From the NCBI GenBank assembly GCA_032622095.1, contig CP136067.1, forward strand, positions 129,103,990 through 129,167,989: a stretch of DNA of 64,000 nt, written 5' to 3'. The notes beneath the pieces are model-generated. The model was not told where the DNA came from. It was given only the letters and a program-made list of their open reading frames with translations, and made no database searches. The DNA comes from Siphonodentalium dalli (Eukaryota; Mollusca; Scaphopoda; Gadilida; Siphonodentaliidae). Positions 51,896 through 62,791 of the stretch are shown here, in pieces. The position numbers were made by a program, and so were the translations under genes. Each line of letters starts with the position of its first letter. Position 1 is the stretch's first letter.

Positions 51896-52722
51896 TTACC
51901 CATGCTGGATAAATGGTCCTGCTGTATTACTATAGGTATGGCGAAAAAGTTCTGTTGTTTTTCCTAAAGTTGTCATGCGGTGTTTGGCTAATCAAAGCGA
52001 ATTCAGCAATTAAAAACCAATGTATGAAACAAATATATATTTTTAAATAGTTTAATAATGGCGGCGTTAGTGTCAACAACACGAAAAGGATAGCCATTTC
52101 AATAATGGCCGATTTGCAACAACCAACACAATCATTATAAACATATGTCGCTTGGTTTTGAGTGTTTTCTACACAACGTTAAAGGTACTCAATCCGATAA
52201 GACGGTCCCCATATCATCAAGATACAACAACAACAACAACATTTCTTTAAAATACGCTTTAGTTTTCAGAATCGATTAATTGCAATAAAATAATGCTAAC
52301 CACTGTCAACTATGGTATCAAATTTCCCAAACACGTTATTTATCAACATTTTGTTCAACGAAATATAGCCATTTTATCACTTGATTATCACGAAATTTGG
52401 CCGTATTTATTACCACTTGATTTTAGAGTCATCCATCTTCATCCGCAATTTTGTTCGAGACCGTCCGTTTGACCACCTTTTTCTGGGCCACAAATAATTG
52501 CACATCTCGAGCAATAACAATCATCCAAAATCGATGTATAATCATTCCGAGCTTTGATGGGTGGGTTCCTCGACTCGAATCAAATTTTTTTTTTACCCCC
52601 GAAGCCAAAGAAGTAGTTATTTTGGAGCGTTAATTCGGATTATGCATCTTTAAGTAAAATAAAGTACTTTTTCTTAACAGCACCATTTTCACCTACCAGC
52701 ATCATAGAAATTCAGCAGGACT
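51896..52722. mobile_element. Non-autonomous relative of the 6.3-kb transposon, with nested MITE
   Basis: The left end AAATGGTCCTGCTGTATTAC and GTGTTTGGCTAATC match the left repeat of the 7457 element (GGTCCTGCTGAATTAC, GTGTTTGGCTAATC). The right end TACTTTTTC, ACCAGCATCATAGAAATTCA and GCAGGAC match its right end. Without the inserted MITE it is about 350 bases and has no coding capacity. Exact ends are degenerate. Confidence 0.7.
52179..52653. mobile_element. TTA-1 family MITE, complete, nested
   Basis: TTAAAGGTACTCAATCCGAT at the left; CGGATTATGCATCTTTAA at the right. Internal GACCGTCCGTTTGA and GGGTTCCTCGACTCGAATC match the 4950 copy. A short CAA run (about 52222-52240) lies near the left. 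Confidence 0.85.
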
Positions 52723-52949
52723 AACAAAACACCATTATGTTCTAACTCTATCGCTTCACTCGAACAAACATAAAAGATTTACTAAATTAAAACTACACAA
52801 TAGATTTGATATGATTTATTAAAAGGACTATTCAGGCTCGCGGCCTACCAGCCTCGGCAGAAAATAAATCATTAGTAATAACATATCAAAATTACAAAAC
52901 AATAATTTCAACTGTATATATCAACGATCGAAATGAATAAGGAGAAACT

Positions 52950-53100
52950 ATAGTATGTAAACCGGCTGAGAAGGTGACCGGGGGTGGTAAACCTGAGCGC
53001 AGAATGATAATGGTGGCATTGGTGAGGTAATTTAAACCGGCTGGGAGGGTGACGGTTGACGGGGGTGGTAAAACTGAGCGCAGAATGATAATGGTCTCTA
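52950..53100. repeat. Tandem duplication, about 70 bp
   Basis: GTAAACCGGCTGAGAAGGTG, GGGGGTGGTAAACCTGAGCG and CAGAATGATAATGGT recur 70-75 bases later as TTAAACCGGCTGGGAGGGTG and so on. Confidence 0.8.
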
Positions 53101-53869
53101 CGACCTTGACCAAAGCGAAGCGGACAGATGATTGAACATGGATTGCACGAGATCAGCGAACTGCTCGCTGGCCTTAGTTGTCCGTGACCAATCTAACAGA
53201 ACACCCGCGGCGCGCTGACCTACATATCAAAAACTATATAACTCCTAACTATATACGGCGTGGTGCTCGACTGCACGACGAGGCGGACTTTGAACAGTTG
53301 TTAGAACTAATATGCTATATAGAAATTTATTCATTAAGACAAATCATTGATACATTTTCAAACATCGGTGCTGGTTATAATGGAATTTATCGCGTGCGTC
53401 ACGCGATATTTACATATGCGCACATGCAAGGCGGTTTATATTTCTAATAAATTACGTGACTGTGGAAATACAGTGTCAGCTATATCAGTGACAATTTGTC
53501 ACTGATATAGGACTCACTGACAATATCACTGGCTATATACTATGCAATACATATCTGCCTCCCGCTATGACAATAACGCAAAATCCCAAGATGAAAAACT
53601 GATACATGTTACATCGCCCCAAAATAACGATGCGCATGGATAACGACCCGGTACATACCATGATTACGCTTACTGTTATTATCCATTTCGTCCAGATATA
53701 TAACACGTTAAACGAGAGGCCGATCATGATTGGCAAATGTTTAACCCATTCCTTGGTGATAGTAAATTACTATGATCGGAATCATAAATGAGAGTTTTGG
53801 TGTTGAATTATAGAGTATACTGTTATGTACTATTATAGACAAATGTACATAACACTATTGGAATTTATG
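53101..53869. other. Unassigned DNA with a perfect 31-bp palindrome and one dispersed block
   Basis: 53480-53510 is CTATATCAGTGACAA, a central T, then the exact inverse. 53714-53785 repeats 46998-47068. No gene recognised. Confidence 0.6.
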
Positions 53870-53945
53870 GGTCACTTGCATTTATATAAGAGAATGCACT
53901 GGTACAGGATCTGTAATGCTGCACCACCACAGCCTCGGGTTAAAT
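53870..53945. mobile_element. PAL-family right half
   Basis: ATTTATATAAGAGAATGCAC, TGGTACAGGATCTGTAATGC and TGCACCACCACAGCC then GGGTTAA match right ends of other copies. Confidence 0.6.
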
Positions 53946-54654
53946 GTGAAAGGTGACCCGGACATGGAATACTTGGGTTAAGAGAGGCCAATTTAAGTTT
54001 ACAATGATAAGGTATCAAATTCTACCAACAATATAGATAAAGATAAGCCACTTCACTGCTGACCCATTAATATCAATTATATAGCAGAGCTGTCAACAAA
54101 TCACAGGAACTGTTTATGTTGAAAGTTGGCATCTCTATTAAACTAACAACATTTATAATGACCTCAGACCATCTGTAGAGTGATATCTTCAGCTGTGCAA
54201 GGCAGCAAAGATGTTCGAGTCTACTGTTAATATCATGTGATGTGTATTGTTGAATCTTTAGTTTAAATTAGATACCATAGCTTTCTTTATCATATTATCT
54301 GCACTTGGCAAAAGAGACATCAGAAAAAATATAGCCTTATCAATAGCTAAGTAGTCCAAAGGCATGGGATGCAATTGGTGAATTGGATTTAATGTCGCTC
54401 CAAACAAATTTACCAGTACATAACACAAGATTTTGGACCGATTTAAACAAATTTGGTGTGGTGACTCGGGGTAACTTTGGCAGAGTTATAATGGTATTTG
54501 TTTTTCAAATTTGTTTTACTTCAATTTTTTTTTTTTTAATTATTTAAAAAAAAATTAAAATTATATATTTGTTTTCATTCATTTATTTATTTATATATTT
54601 ATTTTTTGTTGTTGTTAAATTGAGCAAGGAATTCAATCTAATTTTTTTTTAAAG
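53946..54654. other. Unassigned AT-rich DNA
   Basis: No gene. A poly-T/poly-A tract at 54520-54650 precedes the SINE-like unit. Confidence 0.4.
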
Positions 54655-54819
54655 AATGAATATTTTTTAGAAAAAGGGCCATAACTCTGTTAAAAATAGT
54701 CCGATCAAACCCATATTGGAACTCGATCTGTCTTTTGTGCTGAGAAATTCATATACAAAATTTGGTTCCAATCAGATAGAAAATATTTGAGTCATCGCAC
54801 CATGTGTAAAGTGTCCACG

Positions 54820-54850
<31 letters not shown>

Positions 54851-54945
54851 GGACGGACGGACGGACGGACGGACACACGACGAGTGGTCAATCCGGACGT
54901 CGACATTATGTTTACCATACTATGGTATGGGTAAACATAAAAAGC
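54655..54945 (+). mobile_element. SINE-like unit with microsatellite and terminal hairpin
   Basis: AGGGCCATAACTCTGTTAAA, AGTCCGATCAAACCC, CAAAATTTGGTTCCAATCAG, then (ACAG)n(ACGG)n at 54815-54872, GTGGTCAATCCGGACG, hairpin GTTTACC-ATACTATGGTAT-GGGTAAAC and an A-rich end. No open frame is relevant. Confidence 0.7.
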
Positions 54946-55095
54946 GTCTTGATCGACCGATATTACAACTGGTTGAAATTGAAGGAGAAGCTGACAGACA
55001 GCTACGGACAGACAGGCGGACGGACGCACGACGAGTGGTCAATCCGGACAACGACACTATGTTTACCATACTATGGTATGGGTAAACATAAACAC
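54946..55095 (+). repeat. Second 3' copy of the SINE-like unit
   Basis: After the GCGTCTTGATCGACCGATAT segment (also at 33418) comes a shorter GGACAGACAGGCGGACGGAC tract, then the same CGACGAGTGGTCAATCCGG and the same terminal hairpin. Confidence 0.7.
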
Positions 55096-55296
55096 ACTAT
55101 ATTGTCAAATAAATTATTTCTGTACATCGTTGTTTGTGTTTACTATGTCGTATGTTTGGACTTCGGGGACAAAGGGGTTGGGGGTAGTTTACACCCCATA
55201 TATACTTTTGTCAAAATGCTCAACAATTGGATGCCTCTCACAACATTAGCTGGACATGTTTACACCGCCTATATGTTGGCATTGTTCTCATTGTTT

Positions 55297-55420
55297 AACC
55301 TTTTCAGTGCCAAGTCCGTTTTTTGTATCAATCCATATTTCCTTGATCATTTTTCAAATTTATTGATTATAATAATGTGATACATTGCTGGAAAGAGCTC
55401 TGGCACTGAAAGGGTTAAAG
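55297..55420. mobile_element. 124-bp TTAA-type MITE
   Basis: TTTAACCTTTTCAGTGCCAAG-type left end and, inverted at the right, TTTAACCCTTTCAGTGCCAG. The interior is AT-rich. Related ends occur at 40493-40537 and 61011-61253. Confidence 0.7.
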
Positions 55421-55904
55421 TGATGTGAAACACTCCAGCACGGTGATCAATTAAATAGAAACGGTGAATAATCTTCTTCCAAGTAACTATGTTTTTACAA
55501 ATATTATATCCAAATTGACAACACAAATCGTCATTCTTATATATCAGTTGAATGCAGTGACTCTCGGTGGCGAAATCGTTTTCGTTAGTTTATCACCAAT
55601 AGTTGCGTCCCGAATCGAGAAGTAAATATTTACATTTGAGCGTGGTTCGGACGACGTTTTCTATGGAGTGGTACGGTGAATTTGCTTCAGATTGTCGGCT
55701 ATGTTAGTAAAATGCTACATTCACCCAGTTAGCATGGCGACTGGGTACTAACTGATAAGTACCAAGTACCCGAACAAGTCCATAATATGTCTTCACGTTC
55801 TGACCAGTAATTAGTTGTGAATTCGTTGTTTTTAGATCGACCAACATTACCATATTTTTCTGAAATTTGGTCTGAAATGACCATCAGTTGGACATTTTCG
55901 TCTG
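55421..55904. other. Unassigned DNA
   Basis: Short ACTGGGTACTAACTGATAAG..TACCAAGTACC inverted bits near 55740; nothing else. Confidence 0.35.
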
Positions 55905-56125
55905 CACAATGAACCCTCTGATTAACAATGAACCATGCTAAACAACCTTAGGAAATCCTGAACGTTTGGACGACAGGTAAGCATTCTGTGGAAAAATTGA
56001 CATTCTGAACAACTAGCCGTCGCAGCAACGATTCTTTAGAACATTTAACTTTTGGAACAAAACAACTTCGAAATATTGAATCTTCGGAGCAATAAGTCTT
56101 CAGATTAATGAGACACTTCGGAATA
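55905..56125. repeat. Degenerate short-period repeat around TTCGGAA, part 1
   Basis: Loosely spaced copies of AACAATGAACC, GAATCTTCGGAGCAATAAG and ACTTCGGAATA occur about every 15-25 bases. The same type continues at 56640-56655 and 57055-57245, on the far side of the FB-1 insertion. Confidence 0.5.
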
Positions 56126-56634
56126 GATAATGCCATGAATCCTTACTCTGTCTAACGCCCGTAGAGATCATATTCCACCAGTACAAAACCTAGGAGCGTT
56201 TTTTAAGTTTTGACAGGGAACCTTATGAAGTCGAAAAATAACGCGGGTAATATATTCATTAGTTATTATCTGCTTCTTAATAACGTAGTTCGCTGTAGGT
56301 GAAGGTCCCAACTCGAAATTTCACGATTTAAGTGACTTTGTGAGCGATTTTGCTTTTCTTACAATTATGGAATTTTTCCTGGGTAATTAATTGAATGTTT
56401 ATTGCGATATCGGCTCTTAAAAGTCATAGAAAAGCATGCAATTTCGAGTTGGGATCTTCACATATAGTCAAGTACACTATTAAGGAACAGATAATCATTA
56501 AGAAATATATTCCCCGTGTTATTTTTTCGACTTTATAAGGTTTCCTGTCAAAACTTCAAAAAGTTCCCAGGTTTTGTACTGGTGGAATATGATTTCTACG
56601 GGCGTTTGCCAGAGTAGAGATTCATGGCATGATC
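56126..56634. mobile_element. FB-1 foldback element, complete copy
   Basis: The left arm GATAATGCCATGAATCCTTA, ACGCCCGTAGAGATCATATT and CCACCAGTACAAAACC is inverted at the right (GGTTTTGTACTGGTGG, AATATGATTTCTACGGGCGT, GAGATTCATGGCATGATC). The arms extend about 170 bases with good pairing (TTTTGACAGGGAACCTTATG, AACGCGGGTAATATAT). The centre is AT-rich. There are no coding frames. Confidence 0.85.
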
Positions 56635-57054
56635 TAACTTCGGAACTATATTGTATTGTGTTATGCCATCATGGCAAATGGGATATCTGAACTAATAACT
56701 TAAGACATGCATGGGATTGCATGCATGGTGTACGAACAACACACCGGCTCCCTAGCTGAACTGGCAGAAACAAATCAGTATTAAGGGTCGCCTGGTAAGC
56801 GAAATGGGATCTTTCAGCTATCTACGGGTCAAAATAAAAATATAGGATAGTAGAACCGCTGATTATTCTTCCATCATGTATATTTTTAAAAACGCGATAA
56901 GGCATATAATTATGGTAAATATGCCCCCACCCCACAGTTGAGTACGTTAGTTATATTTCGTATGTCATATATACACTGTCATTCGTGAAATGAATGAGGC
57001 CGAAGTATCATCTGTTAGTGCATGGGATATGGTGATAACGGGGAGTGCATGAGC
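56635..57054. other. Unassigned DNA
   Basis: ACATGCATGGGATTGCATGC near 56705 is a short palindrome-like stretch; nothing else recognised. Confidence 0.35.
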
Positions 57055-57245
57055 ATTTGGTTTAATGATAAATCTTCGGAACGTCGAATATCTTCGTAAT
57101 GATGAACCTTCGGAACTGTTGGTTCGATGCGGAACCTTCGAGCGATTTTTCGGAATAATGCATATTCGAATATATGGAACTTTGTACCAATGAACATTTG
57201 GATAAATAATGAAATTCTTGAACACTGAACTTTTTGATCAACAGT
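57055..57245. repeat. Degenerate short-period repeat around TTCGGAA, part 2
   Basis: AAATCTTCGGAACGTCGAAT, GATGAACCTTCGGAACTG, GCGGAACCTTCGAGCG and AATGAACATTTGG recur as in part 1. Confidence 0.5.
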
Positions 57246-57680
57246 CAATCTTGGGGAAAAACATCCAACCCGGCAATACATGTATATAGCTCCCCTCTAT
57301 AGCATCGCTCGCGTTGTGTCCGAAACATATCCACTCACATAGGAGAGTTCGACCGGTGACTATGAAACATACCCGCTCATATATATAGCTCCCCTCTTGC
57401 AGCGCTCGTGATGAGTACGAAACATACCCGCGTGTCAGCGCTCTCGGTACTTACACACTTTCCGCTTTTTTATTACTTCCTGCCCAACTGTTATTATACT
57501 TCTTCAATCAATGAAGTTATTGTTGAGAATACTTTGCGTGGAGCTTATGTAGGGAAACTCCCATAAACATCTCAAACAAAAATAGTGGGGCGATATAGCT
57601 GTAACTCAGCAATTGGTGCGATTTGTACGATTTTGTAATGAGTGAATATAGAACGAGGGTGGATCGTTCCACCACAACAT
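57246..57680. other. Unassigned DNA with a short duplicated block
   Basis: ATATAGCTCCCCTCT..AGC-CTCG-GT..CGAAACATA..CC occurs at 57284-57335 and 57378-57430 as a direct repeat. No gene. Confidence 0.5.
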
Positions 57681-57870
57681 ATCCTCGTGCAAATAGGTTC
57701 ATATTGAACCTAAATATTCGTATTATAAGTTATGGGGTGCTTAGTGGTCGGATATGGTGTCATATGAGGCGAAGTGAGATCAATATTAGGCCGTAATATT
57801 AATCTCGCTAAGCCTCACGTGACACAATATCCGACAATTACTAAGCGTCCCGTAACGTATTTATTATGTC
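57681..57870. mobile_element. H-family block with 147-bp hairpin
   Basis: 57681-57720 (CCTCGTGCAAATAGGTTCAT, GAACCTAAATATTCG) is the inverse of 17514-17560. The adjoining hairpin 57721-57867 pairs ATAAGTTATGGGGTGCTTAG, GGTCGGATATGGTGTCA and AGTGAGATCAATATT with their partners on the right. Confidence 0.75.
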
Positions 57871-58334
57871 AGTGGACAAAATCCAGCATATCCTTTTAAT
57901 TAATCGTCGCTGTAATTTAATGTAATTTGGTAAGTTAAATGTGTCGTCTACGGCCATTAATATATGTAACGTTGAACGTTATGGGCGTTGAACGTCAACG
58001 CATTGAGTCAATGGCTAATCACCCGATTTATGAAGTAGAACTTTTTGAGTTTGATAGCTAAATTATGAGTCTTTAGAATTCCTCAAATATATCGCATGCC
58101 GGTTTTGGTACATGGTAATATGTCTTTAAATTCGCAGAAAATGATTTCCGACAGATATCCCCTTTCTTGGCGCCAAAATACACCAAAAATATTCCCGAGG
58201 CGACAGAGTTTCTGAAAACAAGATAGTGGATAAGCACCTAATATTGATTCCATATGGGGTCATTGACCTAATATGGGTTCATATACCGTCACTATTTATC
58301 GACGCTGATTGGCTAATCGCAAGAGCTAATATAA
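57871..58334. other. Unassigned DNA between H-family blocks
   Basis: CGTTGAACGTTATGGGCGTT is a small imperfect inverted repeat near 57970; nothing else. Confidence 0.35.
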
Positions 58335-58525
58335 TAAAGGTTCATATTAAACCTAAATATTCACATAGGTTCATATTGGACATAAATAGTCACATAGGTT
58401 CATATTGGACTTATTTGATTATGAAATAAGCACATTATGAACTTATATATGTTATTCCGTTGAATGGCGCGTGCCGCAGTAAAAACACATTATAAAGAGC
58501 GTGAATTTGGTAAGTCGTGTCGAGG
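58335..58525. mobile_element. H-family terminal block
   Basis: AGGTTCATATTAAACC, two further CATAGGTTCATATTGGAC copies, GTTATTCCGTTGAATGGCGC, AAAAACACATTATAAAG and GGTAAGTCGTG correspond to 22893-23045 beside the 69-bp satellite. Confidence 0.65.
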
Positions 58526-58739
58526 AAAAAAAGTAGATTAATGGCACGTTCAGATGACGAGCAAAAAAATGTCCGCTATGCCCCATGTAACTCACTTGAC
58601 CAATGAAAACAATATCTGACGGAGACACTGCATTTATATTTGATCGCTGGTACACGCGCACGGGTTATGATCCCACAATTGAATCGTCCGTTTCAACAAC
58701 CGACTTCGTATAATTCCATTTTAATATATGGATATGATA

Positions 58740-59165
58740 TATGTGTACGTCTGTAGAGGGTTTCCGTTGGGATTTCCAACTGCACCCTCCCCCTTGAACC
58801 AGGCCAAGCTTCCAAAATCGCAGAATTCAATATGCATGGTTTTGAATTGCCCGCCTGGTACCTCATATGCCTTTTTTGTTATGTTTAACTCGAATTGTGA
58901 CTGGATACCGGAGAGGGTGGGACATTTCAAACCAATAGTGTGACCAAAAGTAGGAAGATATGAAACTGTTGGTCTAAAACAACAAATTCCACATGCATTA
59001 CTGGCTGGAAAATCAGACTACCAGAACAATTTCAACCTATTGTTGGTGTGAAATTCCAACTGATGGTGTGTTAGGTATGAAATTTCCAAACGATGAAAAT
59101 TTTTAACAACGTTGGAGGGGGTGAGACACCCCAACCCCACCTCACCGCGTACCTGACATGTATTA
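58740..59165. repeat. STR-family block
   Basis: GATTTCCAACTGCACCCTCC, TTGAACCAGGCCAAG, GTGAAATTCCAACTGATGG, GAAATTTCCAAACGATG, then GTGAGACACCCCAACCCC. Same arrangement as at 4.5 and 51.2 kb. Confidence 0.55.
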
Positions 59166-60383
59166 AACCAAAAACAAATATTTCATTGAGTCTCATTCCA
59201 CATGCGCACTTGAACGCATATTATGCAATTGAGTATGCATGTTTCACCGGAGCGGGCCGTGGGGAGGGGATCGTGGGTGGTCCCTGGTGGAAATTCTGTT
59301 TGGAATCTATATAGCTGCAGGAACGAATATTGTCAAGACATCTGTCATGGGAATCGCAAAAGTCAGGATTTTTACGCTGCGTGGAGTGCCAATTTGCCAA
59401 CTGTATATCAGTGATCCATGAATGATGCGAGATATTTCTAGACACCAACACAATTAATACACACAACCACAAGCCAGACTCCAACACGATTAGTAACCAA
59501 CCACAAGCCAGACGTACAGTGAGTAATATATCACAGAGATAGTACGGCACGATGGGCATTGGCTTCTTAATTGTAACGACGTAATGGGTAATAAATGTAT
59601 GCGTATGTTTCAACTAAAAAACGTGGGAGTGAAGAATTATTTTAAAACTTTTGCCTCGATCCCATCAGCCTATAATATATGTTTAAATCATGCGTGTACA
59701 CGTATGGAAGTTATGAACCTTTGTCCTTCAAATTAAGGTGCCATGCTCCACATAAACATATAACTGTAAATGAGAATATTCCGAAATGATTGTTTTATAG
59801 GCACGGGCGGCGTTCGTTGCAGAAATATTCATATTTGTTCAATTCGCCATCAACAGAAGGAATAGTAAAAAATATATATTTTTGTTCATATGCCAAACAT
59901 AACCAGCGCGTAAATAGTATATTATCGTCAAGACGTACGATGGTGTACGTAAACAAGAGCCTGCTCGTGTTAAATAAGTTTTGCTTCTGTTTACGTAACA
60001 CAGCGCAATTCTATTGGTTAATCACACACAAATGATATAAACGCTCTTTAATATTTCCATATAAGGAAAACAGTAACAAATAACGCTCTTTATGTTTACC
60101 ATATCCGGATCTAAACAAAAGCCAGGAAACGTAACGTTTTTTGCTTTTGTTTACACAACAAAGGAAAAATATTTGACAATAACATACTGTTTGTGCCATA
60201 TTTCTGATTGTTATAAGAACAAAGTATGTCTATATATTTACTATTCTTTCTGTTTATGGCGGTTTTTGACGGAGCTGAATATTTTAGCAGTATACCCACC
60301 GGCAACACCGCCCGTAACTTTAAATATATTGGCATGATGTTAGATCAAATGAGACATCGTACATCGCAACTGACACAAACTTA
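59166..60383. other. Unassigned DNA, 1.2 kb
   Basis: Open frames up to 130 codons on the minus strand (59221-59613) have no motif. AACCACAAGCCAGAC occurs twice at 59461-59512. GTTTACGTAACA and GTAAACAAGAGC-type motifs recur around 59945-60160. Confidence 0.4.
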
Positions 60384-60562
60384 ACCCGTTCTTTACTGAA
60401 TGGAATTACCCACTCAGTCATACAAATATACATTGGAATTGACTATTATTCATTTGGAGGGGTGTTTATGTAATAAATGCAGCCGACAGACAAAGAAGAA
60501 AAGAGACAATGCACGATCAGAATGATTAATATCCGTTGGAGGCAAATGTACAGATAGTAACA
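60384..60562. mobile_element. G-family left part
   Basis: TTAACCCGTTCTTTACTGAA, GGAGGGGTGTTTATGTAATA, GCAGCCGACAGACAAAG and AGAATGATTAATATCCGTTG match 34660-34850. Confidence 0.6.
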
Positions 60563-61010
60563 GGGTTCGCGCTGCCACTTACCAAATTTGACAACGGCAA
60601 AAATAATTCACATTTTACAAAAAATATTTTCATTTGGCAAGTCACTTTTTAATTCCTCAATAAAGTTGAAAAGTTGATAAATATCGATTAATCAATTCCA
60701 TTAAGTTTAGGAAACTATTACAATAGGATAATATTAGTGGTGTTTTATATGGTTTCGGAAAAGTTAATACCTCCATTAAGATTCAATTAACCTGATACAT
60801 GTAGCATTAGTATCAATGGTGGAGGGATTACCCATATTTAGTGTGATGTGGTGTTTACATATCTAATCCTCTTGTGGTGTTCCCTTCTGATGAAGCAACC
60901 ATTCTACCATTATAATATTCAGTGATATTTGTTTATTGTTGTATGATAAACAACAATAGAGATGCGAGTATAATTATTAACAAACTGATCCTATCCATAT
61001 CAAATGTCGT
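60563..61010. other. Unassigned DNA
   Basis: No gene. TTATTGTTGTATGATAAACAACAATA-like local inverted repeat (arms of about 9 bases) near 60935. Confidence 0.4.
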
Positions 61011-61260
61011 TTAAACCGCGAGTGCCAGGTTGATTTTTGTATCAACCCATATACCCTGTGCCAATGCATTCTCTTATATATGCGAGTCGACCATAGGTCG
61101 CCTCGCATATATAAGAGAATGCATTGGCCTAAAAAAAAAAAAAAAATTTCCCACAATTTTTTACAATTTGAATATATTTTATTATATTCTTTAACAGACT
61201 TATTGTGAAGGTTTAGGGCCGATTAGATCGGCCCCTGGCACTCAAAGGGTTAAACCGCGA
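61011..61260. mobile_element. TTAA-type element carrying one PAL palindrome
   Basis: GAGTGCCAGGTTGAT at the left and CCCCTGGCACTC at the right are inverted ends. Inside is one near-perfect PAL palindrome (61058-61128, CCCTGTGCCAATGCATTCTC onward). TTAAACCGCGA flanks both sides (61011-61021 and 61250-61260). Small internal hairpins (GGTTGAT..ATCAACC at the left, GGGCCGAT..ATCGGCCC at the right) lie just inside the ends. Confidence 0.75.
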
Positions 61261-62791
61261 ATGTCGAAACATAAGACTCAATCAAGGTTGCAGAAAAGTA
61301 TACTATCGGGGGATAAGATTTAAAAATATTTTCATTTGGCAAATTATTTGGCAAAAGTGAATTTCGCCCAACGCGGATTAATACAGAATTCACAAGCCAA
61401 TTTTCGACATAGCCGGAAAATAAAAATCAATTTTAATCACTCTCAAGTCTCAACATACCATCAACATAATTATCGTTGACACGTATCGCTATAGTTTATG
61501 GAAGTGCACGCCCTCCTCCTGATAGATTGGAATTACGCGATGACGTCACAGACGTCTGAACCTAGAAAAAGACCAAGTGTAGCAATTGCTGACGGTTTTG
61601 TCACACAGAAACGGAAGGCATGAAACCAACCTTTGTGGGTCACCGATAGAATAATACGTCGTCGAGATGTGGGTGGACCTGCTAAATATGATAATAGGTG
61701 ACACTCAATGGAGCAAACGCAAATGGTTCGAAATCGTTTCATATAAAAAAAGAGTTCAATTTCATAGAAATTTTAAACTGACAGCAACGAGTCATTGGCT
61801 TCAATTTACCCCTGCAGTTTAAAGGCAAAATTTAGAGGCCATTAACTTTGTCAAACATGAATAGGCGGTGAAAATTAAACCAATAGCTTTAACTATAGTC
61901 CCCGTTTGGGCATATTTTCCCCTATTTAGAGGCTTGGAAATTGAATTTTATAATTTAGATTGAACATGCATGGCCCACACAATGGCAAACATCATTGAGC
62001 CAATTCCAAATTCAAACTTTTACCCGTATCAAATCATATGAAACATCCGGTATCCCGAAAGGACCAATTTGGCACTGAGCTAATATAAAATTCATCAGAA
62101 ACAGTTTATTGTGTCACTTTACATTCCTAACCTGATAGCGATACTTAATGATAAGTTGACACTGCATTAAAACTGATTGGAAATGATTTTTCAGTTTGTA
62201 TTTGTTGGATCAGCAAAAGCTTGGCTCATTAATTTTGTACTAACTCGGTGCCAAATGGGTCCTTAATGCTTCATATGATTTGACACAATAAACTGTCTTC
62301 GAGAGCTGTGTTTTACATGGCGTTGTCACGCACGTCAGATTCTGACACCCACAATAAGTCATTGCTGTCCGGAAACAGAACAAGTATAACCAACCTTTGA
62401 GGGCTACCCGATAGGAACACATTGTGTAAGGCTGTTCCCAGAAGAGTGATGGGTGGATCTGATTATAAATCCCGATACACCTGACATGACACCGACATAT
62501 GTGTTTCCCGTTAGAACTATCCCGTTGTTCCCCTAGGGTTGGTGGGTGGATCTCAATGCTGCAACTGGATGCTAGCCGGTCGCTCCCATATGGTTAGTGA
62601 GAGGATTACAATGTTAGATAGTCGCTCCCTTAAGATTGGTGGATAGCCTGGGAGGATCAGGCAGGATTAATGTCAGAAGATTCGGATTACCATCAACATT
62701 ATCAGATGGATAGCTCGGGTGGTGTGGCAGGTTATACGCGTATCGCCTCCAACAACCACAGGGATGTGGCTAGAGGGAGGGTAGCTATATA
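61261..62791. other. Unassigned DNA with a diverged direct duplication
   Basis: 61540-61690 and 62315-62460 resemble each other (GTCACACAGAAACGGAAGG against GTCCGGAAACAGAACAAG; CCAACCTTTGTGGGTCACCG against CCAACCTTTGAGGGCTACCC). A palindromic TGACGTCA lies at about 61541. No gene recognised. Confidence 0.4.

Noticed and set aside
59221-59613. A 130-codon minus-strand gene
   Set aside because: No recognisable motif, no splice sites that make sense, an unremarkable composition and overlap with other open frames.
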